A DNA stretch of 32,936 nucleotides, taken from positions 1-32,936 of the forward strand of contig ONAY01000017.1 in the NCBI GenBank assembly GCA_900315895.1, in the 5' to 3' direction. Shown here in pieces: positions 1 through 5,632 of the stretch. Position numbers and translations under genes: made by a program. The stretch is from an uncultured Eubacteriales bacterium. Lineage in GTDB: Bacteria > Bacillota > Clostridia > Peptostreptococcales > Anaerovoracaceae. The notes beneath the pieces are model-generated. The model made no database searches and was not told the DNA's origin. It saw only the letters and a program-made list of their open reading frames with translations. Numbering within the stretch: position 1 is the first letter of the stretch; each line of letters opens with the position of its first letter.

Positions 1-2
1 AA

Positions 3-53
3 TTTTACGAATATATTACTACAGGAGTATATCCTGATCTGATGATTATCTAA
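3..53 (+). CDS. Possible 3' end of an upstream gene (partial)
   Basis: Reading from base 3 gives sixteen codons ending FYEYITTGVYPDLMII and a TAA stop at 51-53. The composition is protein-like and would suit the C-terminus of a small regulator, but the fragment is too short for a family call. Other frames also stop within 55 bases, so this may be chance. Confidence 0.25.
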   Translation, partial: FYEYITTGVYPDLMII

Positions 54-107
54 TCATACAAAATTTTTTCACCGTGTCCTTGACATGGGGAGCACTTTAA
101 GTTTTGG

Positions 108-146
108 CTTACGGCTGGAAATCATTTTTTGGAATCAGGCCGTAAA
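108..146 (+). repeat. Solitary copy of the 39-nt ATTTTTTG palindrome
   Basis: This is a 39-nt imperfect palindrome. The arms TTACGGC (109-115) and GCCGTAA (139-145) flank a loop containing ATTTTTTG, with the six T at 125-130. Total length, T-run position (18-23 of 39) and the GTAAA end match the four tandem copies at 25409-25602, while the arm sequence differs. It lies between the possible upstream gene end and the padR promoter. Confidence 0.6.
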
Positions 147-178
147 CGCCCCTCTATCCCTCACAACACAAAATCCCC

Positions 179-205
179 TTGACAAATATCGATATTCGAT
201 ATAAT
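179..205 (+). promoter_or_regulatory. padR promoter
   Basis: TTGACA (179-184) and TATAAT (200-205) are separated by 15 bases, slightly short for a sigma-A promoter. The -10 overlaps the first operator-like dyad at 186-202, as expected of an autoregulated repressor. Confidence 0.6.
186..202. promoter_or_regulatory. Operator-like dyad 1 (probable PadR site)
   Basis: ATATCGA-TAT-TCGATAT is a perfect dyad with 7-bp arms. It sits within a 23-bp sequence (184-206) repeated exactly at 217-239. It overlaps the -10 element of padR. Binding by PadR is inferred from position and symmetry. Confidence 0.6.
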
Positions 206-218
206 CTTAAGACGAGAA

Positions 219-235
219 ATATCGATATTCGATAT
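219..235. promoter_or_regulatory. Operator-like dyad 2 (probable PadR site)
   Basis: This is an exact second copy of the dyad, 33 bp (about three helical turns) downstream of the first, which puts both on the same DNA face. It also carries a TATAAT (233-238) but has no good -35, so it is more likely an operator than a second promoter. Confidence 0.55.
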
Positions 236-262
236 AATCGTAATTCGCCTAAGGAGAAAGAT

Positions 263-568
263 ATGGCAAGAACTAAGTTTCAGACACTTACAGAGCAAAT
301 GTTTTACATACTGCTGTGCTTCCGTAAGGAGGCCTGCGGCATGGACGTGGCGGACTCCGTGAACGAACTCACCAATGGCAGAGTCAAGATCGGACCGGGC
401 ACGCTGTACAACCTGACCGCTCAGTTTGTGGATGAGGGAATAATAGAAGAGACACGCCGCGAAGGCCGCAGATGCTACTATGTCATCACGGCTGACGGGG
501 AAGATATTTTGCGCCGCGAGTACGACAGGCTGAAGACTCAGATAAATGATTATGAGAAAATGGTTTAG
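263..568 (+). CDS. PadR family transcriptional regulator
   Basis: This is a 101-residue winged-helix repressor of the short PadR class. The sequence shows the PadR core: an N-terminal helix (EQMFYILLCFRKEACGMDVA), the conserved GTLYNLTAQFVDEGII recognition helix region and a wing with RREGRRCYYVITADG, then a C-terminal helix for dimerisation. The start at 263 is chosen for the AAGGAG at 251-256; an in-frame start at 179 would put the promoter and operators inside the gene. Two DUF2812 genes follow at once, a pairing known in Clostridia and Bacilli, where PadR usually represses its own operon. The effector is unknown. The exporter at 2447-4841 on the other strand could be a target, but it has no matching operator that I can see. 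Confidence 0.9.
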   Translation: MARTKFQTLTEQMFYILLCFRKEACGMDVADSVNELTNGRVKIGPGTLYNLTAQFVDEGIIEETRREGRRCYYVITADGEDILRREYDRLKTQINDYEKMV

Positions 569-580
569 GAGATGATAGAT

Positions 581-1438
581 ATGAGAACCAAGATCACACC
601 CTGCCCTACTATGGGGTATGACGCAAAGGGAACTGAGAAGGTGCTCGGCGAAATGTCCAGGAAAGGCTGGATCCTCAAGAAGGCCGGCACGCTGTGGATA
701 TACGAGGAGGCCGAGCCCAAGGAAAGAGCCTTCAGCGTGGTGTTCACCAGACCACAGGAGGGCTGGACAGAGGACGGCGAAAGCGATGAACTGAGAAACA
801 TAGTGGACTATGCCGAAAGCCTTGGATGGCAGAGAATCAGTTCACACAATGACAGGGGTAACAATAACATAAGCATTTTCATGAACGAGGACACTGAGGC
901 CGAGCCGTTAGATACTGACGACAGCGTCCACCTGATGAATACGAAAAGAACCATGGGCAAGAAGATCAGAGGATTTGCGATATACATGATTGTGATCAGT
1001 ATGTCTCCTTTCCTCGGATATTTCAATACTCCTGAATACCCGGGGTTTGAAAAGCCCACGTGGCAGCTCTATATAGGGATCCTTAATATCCTTCTTGGCC
1101 TTACTGTCCTGGCGGGTTATCTGTTATGGCTGAGACGCGCCAAGAAGGCTTTGAGCATGGGCAGAGAAATACCTGATATGCTGAAGTATACAAATCTGCT
1201 GAGATGTTTCACCATATTGGTCCTGGTACTGTGGTTCGCGGTGATCTTGAGCCAAAATGGAGGACCGCTGGCTCTTCTGATTATCCTGATCTTCATCCTG
1301 GGTTTCTGGTTAGCCGGTAAGATCTTGACTGGAATAAACGAATCGGATAGCCAAGGCAAAAAAATCGTTTTGACCTTCGCCGCAGTGATCATTGCAATGG
1401 CGGGATTGTTTATACTATTGTATTTTGTTACACGGTAA
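581..1438 (+). CDS. DUF2812 domain membrane protein (first paralog)
   Basis: The protein has about 285 residues. The N-terminal 110 residues are soluble and match the DUF2812 pattern (GTEKVLGEMSRKGWILKKAG, then FSVVFTRP and a GWQRISSHND-like segment). A membrane part follows with about four to five hydrophobic helices, the last at the C-terminus. DUF2812 proteins regularly follow padR genes and their biochemical function is not known; a sensory or transport-accessory role is speculative. Start choice: AGGAG (567-571), overlapping the padR stop, lies 9 bases before ATG 581, while ATG 572 would have no spacing. The gene is translationally coupled to padR and 26 bases from the next DUF2812 gene, so the three form one operon. 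Confidence 0.8.
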   Translation: MRTKITPCPTMGYDAKGTEKVLGEMSRKGWILKKAGTLWIYEEAEPKERAFSVVFTRPQEGWTEDGESDELRNIVDYAESLGWQRISSHNDRGNNNISIFMNEDTEAEPLDTDDSVHLMNTKRTMGKKIRGFAIYMIVISMSPFLGYFNTPEYPGFEKPTWQLYIGILNILLGLTVLAGYLLWLRRAKKALSMGREIPDMLKYTNLLRCFTILVLVLWFAVILSQNGGPLALLIILIFILGFWLAGKILTGINESDSQGKKIVLTFAAVIIAMAGLFILLYFVTR

Positions 1439-1464
1439 ATCATGATCATGACAAAGGAGACTAA

Positions 1465-2346
1465 ATGAGCATCAAATACAGTTTTAACTATTTCAACCCC
1501 TATGCTTTCAGGGCTCTGGAGCGAAAACTCTTGAGCGAGTCCGAAAAGGGATGGATCGTAGACAAGGTAGGACAGTTTTTTATTAAATACAGGAGCTGTG
1601 AACCAAAGAAGCGCAGCGTGCAGGTGGTCTTTGACCCAGGCGCATCGGAGTACGCACCGGGTGTGACCGCTGAGACTCAGGAGCTCGAGGAATATATTTC
1701 CGCTGCAGGCTGGATGAAGGCCTGCGACTACTTCAAGCAAAAGATCTACTACAATGAGGATCCTGACGCAGTCCCCATAGAGACCGATGACAGGCTGAAG
1801 CTTCAGTCCATAAAGGACTCCATGCGCCCCACAAACCTTTTTGGCTTCGTGGTGATCTTCCTGTTCGCCATCTTCTTTGGTGTGTTCGGTGATGCGGTAG
1901 CCGGCACTTTTTCATCGCCCGGCTACCTGACAATCAAAGCAGGTTTCCTTGCCATGGCTCTCCTGCCCACGTACTTTCTGGTCTCCTATGTCCGCTATGC
2001 CTTGTGGGTACACAACAGCGAGGTCAGTTTAGAGGCAGGCGGAGGTCTCGCCGATGGCAACGGAGCGCTGATCCTGGATTGGATCATAGTAGCAGCCGCT
2101 CTGGTGCTTCTCCTTGTCTTCATCATCGGTTCTGTTCAGGAAACAGGAGACACCGATGAGGGGATGAAGATGGTCATAAATTTCGTTACCTTCTTTTTCA
2201 TCATCTCTATAGGCAGGAATCTGGCCATCTTCCTCAGGGACAAGCTGAGAGGTCAGGGCAAAAAAACCGGCTCCTGGGTGGTCATCCTCTTCATGTTCGT
2301 CATTTTTCTCCTGCTGTTCACATTAAGAGACTTCCTTCTGGGATAA
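1465..2346 (+). CDS. DUF2812 domain membrane protein (second paralog)
   Basis: This 293-residue protein has the same plan as its upstream neighbour: a soluble DUF2812 domain (ALERKLLSESEKGWIVDKVG, VQVVFDPG, AAGWMKACDYFKQKIYYNEDP) followed by four or more membrane helices. The two are diverged paralogs, probably from an old tandem duplication. AAAGGAG lies 5 bases before the ATG. It is the last gene of the padR operon, and a strong hairpin terminator follows 40 bases after the stop. Function unknown. Confidence 0.8.
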   Translation: MSIKYSFNYFNPYAFRALERKLLSESEKGWIVDKVGQFFIKYRSCEPKKRSVQVVFDPGASEYAPGVTAETQELEEYISAAGWMKACDYFKQKIYYNEDPDAVPIETDDRLKLQSIKDSMRPTNLFGFVVIFLFAIFFGVFGDAVAGTFSSPGYLTIKAGFLAMALLPTYFLVSYVRYALWVHNSEVSLEAGGGLADGNGALILDWIIVAAALVLLLVFIIGSVQETGDTDEGMKMVINFVTFFFIISIGRNLAIFLRDKLRGQGKKTGSWVVILFMFVIFLLLFTLRDFLLG

Positions 2347-2385
2347 CGGTTACGGATTCCCGGAGCCTATCCGATGACGCATACC

Positions 2386-2414
2386 AAAAGAGACCCGGCG
2401 GCGGGTCTCTTTTT
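2386..2414. terminator. Bidirectional intrinsic terminator
   Basis: A 12-bp perfect stem (2386-2397 with 2402-2413) and a 4-base loop have T-runs on both strands. It lies between the convergent DUF2812 operon and the ABC permease and can end both transcripts. Confidence 0.9.
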
Positions 2415-2446
2415 GCGATATTTATTCGGCTATATTTCTCCCAGTC

Positions 2447-4042
2447 TCAAGTCCTTATCCTGAAGGTCTCCGGGGCGAACCTATATACCAGGATCATGGA
2501 GACTATGAAGTAGAGCACCGAGAAAGCTATGCAGGCTATGCCGAACCAGAAGGTTGGCAGGTGCACCTGGATACCCATATAGCACACGAGATACGTGACA
2601 CCCATGATCACCTTGTACATGCTGCTCCTGACCTCTGCATCGATGGTATAGGGCTGAAGCAGATAGTAGATAGTCAGGTAGTGTACGGAGAAAAACACGC
2701 TCATCCCCACGACGCTCACGAAGAGTATGCCGTAGTTCAGCGGATTGTCGGTTCCTCCGGACATGAAGAGGATCAGCGCCAGCCCCGCCCCGATTATGAC
2801 AGCCGGCGGCAGGTTGACCTTGATGATCTCCCAAAGCCTTATCCTGAAGAGTTTCAGTATGGCAGCCGGAGTTTTGAAGAATGGGTACGTCAGGAAGCTG
2901 TGATCGCAGTTGATGAAGAGCGCCTCCGTGAAGCCCGTGCCCCTGTTCAGTAGGTACATGACGAACAACATGTATGGAAGCGAAGTCATCAGCATTTCAT
3001 TGACGCCGCCTTTGATCTCCGGGAAGAATGCGAAGGCGATGAGCACCAGAGCTATCACTGCCAGAGCCACTAGGGAGATCCTGTTGGATGCGGTCCAAAG
3101 GATCTTGCGGTGACGGCGGATGAACAGTTCATTCAGATACTCCAGGCCGGACTTTGAGCTGGTGATGGAGGTGTCCGCCGAGATCACCTTGCGGGTGGCC
3201 TGGGTACGCAACCGGTCTGACCCCACTCTGACATTCATGGTCTCCAGCAGTATCTCCCGGTAGATCTCTCTGTAATATCCGAAATTAAGTATTTTCTTTA
3301 AAGAAAGCAGTCCCAGAAGGATCCCTGCCACCATGATCGCCACGCAGACCATCTTTGGAATTATGATCCCCAGCCACAGGAAGCCGTAGGCCAGTCCCAT
3401 CAAAGTCAAAGGTATGAAGACCGACAGCATGCCAATCACTTTGCTGTCTCTACGCTTGCCGTGCTTCTCATAGTACGACAGAGGGAATGTTGCCCCGATC
3501 AGCTTGACCCCTGCCGCAAAAAACGGCATCAGGATCAGTATCCACAGATCAGCCCCCAGCTGCAAGCCCATGAAGATACCGAAGATCATGAAACCTATGA
3601 CGAGCTTGAATATTTTGTACCAGAAGTCCACCAGGGCCACTTCACGGGCGTTCATGTTCATGAGGACCACGCCGTAGTAGTTGTTTCGGCCGGTATCGAA
3701 CATGTAGGGATTGGCGATGGCTCCGGCTATGGTCAATATCACAAATACGAATAGGAAGCCGTCCGCAGGGTCAGGCATCCCCAGGATGCCGTGACTGTTC
3801 TCGCTGATAAGGCCCGCCGGAAGAAATACCATCAGCGCGAAGTAGATCGCCTTGCCGCCCAGGGCGGAGAAGATCTCCACGATGACAGATATCACCGAGG
3901 CAAATATCTTAAGTCCCCTCACCCCGTAAAGCTCGGCAGGAAGCAGTTCCTTCACAAGCGGTATCTGCTTCAGTCCGTAGAGGATGGTATTGACCCTGTA
4001 TGTGTTTTTCATCCCGAAGGATATCTTGAGGGTCTTAAGCAT
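2447..4042 (-). CDS. ABC-2 type exporter permease
   Basis: This 531-residue integral membrane protein has roughly twelve hydrophobic segments in two clusters separated by a charged stretch (about residues 260-310). It fits the large ABC-2 permeases of Firmicutes that pair with one ATPase. The chosen start (MLKTLKISFG, ATG at 4042-4040) has GGAGGAG upstream and overlaps the ATPase gene by 8 bases, so translation is coupled; an earlier in-frame start at 4090 lacks such support. No motif shows the substrate; antimicrobial peptides or lipids are typical for this class but this is inference. It shares the terminator at 2386-2414. Confidence 0.8.
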   Translation of the reverse strand: MLKTLKISFGMKNTYRVNTILYGLKQIPLVKELLPAELYGVRGLKIFASVISVIVEIFSALGGKAIYFALMVFLPAGLISENSHGILGMPDPADGFLFVFVILTIAGAIANPYMFDTGRNNYYGVVLMNMNAREVALVDFWYKIFKLVIGFMIFGIFMGLQLGADLWILILMPFFAAGVKLIGATFPLSYYEKHGKRRDSKVIGMLSVFIPLTLMGLAYGFLWLGIIIPKMVCVAIMVAGILLGLLSLKKILNFGYYREIYREILLETMNVRVGSDRLRTQATRKVISADTSITSSKSGLEYLNELFIRRHRKILWTASNRISLVALAVIALVLIAFAFFPEIKGGVNEMLMTSLPYMLFVMYLLNRGTGFTEALFINCDHSFLTYPFFKTPAAILKLFRIRLWEIIKVNLPPAVIIGAGLALILFMSGGTDNPLNYGILFVSVVGMSVFFSVHYLTIYYLLQPYTIDAEVRSSMYKVIMGVTYLVCYMGIQVHLPTFWFGIACIAFSVLYFIVSMILVYRFAPETFRIRT

Positions 4043-4841
4043 CTGTGCCCTCCTCCGTTTCAGGCTGCTTCCGGGCTCCCGCAGGGACATCTGCCGTACT
4101 GACGTACTCAGCGTTCATGTCGTAGGCCGGCCTGATGTCGGGATCGTCGTCCTTGAGAGCCTGTATTATCTTCTTTCTGAACTCGTCATTGTCCAGGTTG
4201 GCCTTGTCAACGGTCTCCAGGACGCCCCCTGCCAGAAGCACGATCTCATCACAGAGATCCAGCGCCAGATCCAGGATGTGAGTGGAGAAGATGGTGATCC
4301 TGCCGCCCTTGATGCTCTTGAGAAGCTCCTTCATCTCTTCCGCCACCACCACGTCCAGAGAAGTCAGCGGCTCGTCCAGAAGAAGGATGTTGGGCTCGGC
4401 GATTATGTTGATCAGCATCTGCATCTTATTCTTCATTCCATGGGAATAGTCCTTCAGAAGCTTGTCCCTGTCGGTGTAGGCCACCTTCATGTAGTCGAAG
4501 TACTCGTCCTGGGTCTTCATGTCCCCTATCTTGTCCTTGTGGATGTCCATGAAGAACTTAAGGAACTCCCTGCCCGTCAGGAACTCCGGCACCGTAGGTG
4601 TGGACAGCACGTAGCCGATATCCTCAGGTGTAAGTGGCCGTTCGATCCCGTCCACTTCCATGCTGAGCTCGCCGCTGTCCCTTTTGATGTCCCTGTTTAT
4701 ACAGTTGAAAAGCGTGGTCTTGCCTGCGCCGTTTCGGCCAAGCAGGCCGTAGATCTTGCCGCTCTCAAAGGTGAAATCTATGTCCTTCAGGACCAGATCA
4801 TTCTCATAACTTTTGGAGAGATGCTTGATTATAAATTTCAT
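4035..4841 (-). CDS. ABC transporter ATP-binding protein
   Basis: This 268-residue ATPase powers the adjacent permease. Visible motifs: Walker A GRNGAGKTT (residues 35-43), a degenerate signature YSHGMKNKM (132-140) in place of LSGGQ, Walker B ILLLDEP (about 152-158) with D-loop TSLD, and the H-loop histidine in FSTH (188). The degenerate signature is usual in ABC-2 exporter ATPases. The start at 4841 (MKFIIKHLSK) is preferred because GGAG lies 6 bases upstream; the earlier ATG at 4862 has no ribosome binding site. The last about 50 residues are acidic and family-variable. It forms a two-gene operon with the permease. Confidence 0.85.
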   Translation of the reverse strand: MKFIIKHLSKSYENDLVLKDIDFTFESGKIYGLLGRNGAGKTTLFNCINRDIKRDSGELSMEVDGIERPLTPEDIGYVLSTPTVPEFLTGREFLKFFMDIHKDKIGDMKTQDEYFDYMKVAYTDRDKLLKDYSHGMKNKMQMLINIIAEPNILLLDEPLTSLDVVVAEEMKELLKSIKGGRITIFSTHILDLALDLCDEIVLLAGGVLETVDKANLDNDEFRKKIIQALKDDDPDIRPAYDMNAEYVSTADVPAGARKQPETEEGTDA

Positions 4842-4929
4842 TTTTTGCTCCGTGATCGTCATTGATTGAGATGTATGGTAATTGGAGTTCTGAGGGTCGG
4901 GCGCTTCGCCACCCGGAACTCACACCCAT

Positions 4930-4957
4930 ATTCTAACATATCCCCTTGTTAAACAAA
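4930..4957 (-). promoter_or_regulatory. Candidate promoter of the ABC exporter operon
   Basis: On the minus strand TTTGTT (4957-4952) and TAGAAT (4935-4930) are 16 bases apart, about 90 bases before the ATPase start. Both boxes deviate from consensus. Confidence 0.35.
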
Positions 4958-5070
4958 ACAAATATGATAAAGTCATTTTGGGCTTGCAAAAAACCGCAAA
5001 ATACAGTAGTCTGTTGTAGAGGGTAAACCCCAAATTATTTCAAATAATCTAATTAGAAGAGGAAAATAAC

Positions 5071-5484
5071 ATGAAGAAGAAAAGCATTATTTGTCTCGTA
5101 CTGGTTCTCGTTCTTGCATGCATGGCACTGACCGCATGCGGCGGCGGAAGCGGCGAAAAGGCCGATCCCACTCTTGAGAGCTGGATGGCTGAACATCCCG
5201 AAGAGATGGACGAAGTTGAAGTTGAAGAAGGAATGGAAGTCAGCTTCGAGGGAAACAACCTGATCTACAAGTATGACATCTCCACTCTTGACGGAGTTAC
5301 CGAAGAAACAGCCAATTCCGACGTACTCATCGACGCACTCAAGGAAGGACTTGCCAATGAAGAAGAGACCTTCAAGGGCGTAGCATCCGACCTCGAGGAA
5401 GAGACCGGCATCACAGGCATCACCGTCACCGTTATCTACACCTTCGGTGAAACAGTTCTGGTAGAGCAGACATTCACAAACTAA
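5071..5484 (+). CDS. Small secreted lipoprotein, DUF4854-like
   Basis: The protein has 137 residues. It has a lysine-rich start, a hydrophobic segment and the lipobox LTAC followed by GGGSG, so it should be acylated and held on the outer face of the membrane. The mature part is strongly acidic, with a helix-rich middle (ANSDVLIDALKEGLANEEETFKGVASDLEEETG) and a C-terminal strand pair (ITVTVIYTFGETVLVEQTFTN). This pattern resembles the DUF4854 family of small Clostridial lipoproteins, whose function is unknown; the match is from memory of the pattern. GAGGAAAATAAC precedes the ATG. It is monocistronic, ended by the hairpin at 5519-5550. Confidence 0.8.
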   Translation: MKKKSIICLVLVLVLACMALTACGGGSGEKADPTLESWMAEHPEEMDEVEVEEGMEVSFEGNNLIYKYDISTLDGVTEETANSDVLIDALKEGLANEEETFKGVASDLEEETGITGITVTVIYTFGETVLVEQTFTN

Positions 5485-5518
5485 TAGTCCGCTGATAATC
5501 GATTCGATCGAAAAGACA

Positions 5519-5550
5519 GAAGGCACTTCCATTGGAAGTGCCTTCGTTTT
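5519..5550 (+). terminator. Intrinsic terminator of the lipoprotein gene
   Basis: A 12-bp perfect stem (5519-5530 with 5534-5545) with a 3-base loop is followed by GTTTT. Confidence 0.9.
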
Positions 5551-5556
5551 ATCTGC

Positions 5557-5604
5557 GCAAAACATCCCGGCCGAAGAGTTACCCACTCTGCGGCCAGGTT
5601 TTTT
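5557..5604. terminator. Probable terminator of the CWB2 surface protein gene
   Basis: An 11-bp stem with one mismatch (5569-5579 with 5585-5595) is followed on the minus strand by GGGATGTTTTGCGC and on the plus strand by a T6 run (5599-5604). It lies 38 bases after the minus-strand stop. Confidence 0.6.
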
Positions 5605-5632
5605 GTTGGGGTGTTGGCCGGGCCGTCATGTG

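Noticed and set aside
3984-4865. Long plus-strand ORF of 293 codons opposite the ABC ATPase
   Set aside because: It mirrors the ATPase gene, which has all ABC motifs; the antisense product is Val/Leu/His-rich with no family features and no ribosome binding site.
5053-5586. 177-codon minus-strand ORF opposite the small lipoprotein
   Set aside because: It spans the terminator and the lipoprotein promoter region and is cysteine-rich antisense; the plus-strand lipoprotein has a lipobox, an RBS and a terminator.
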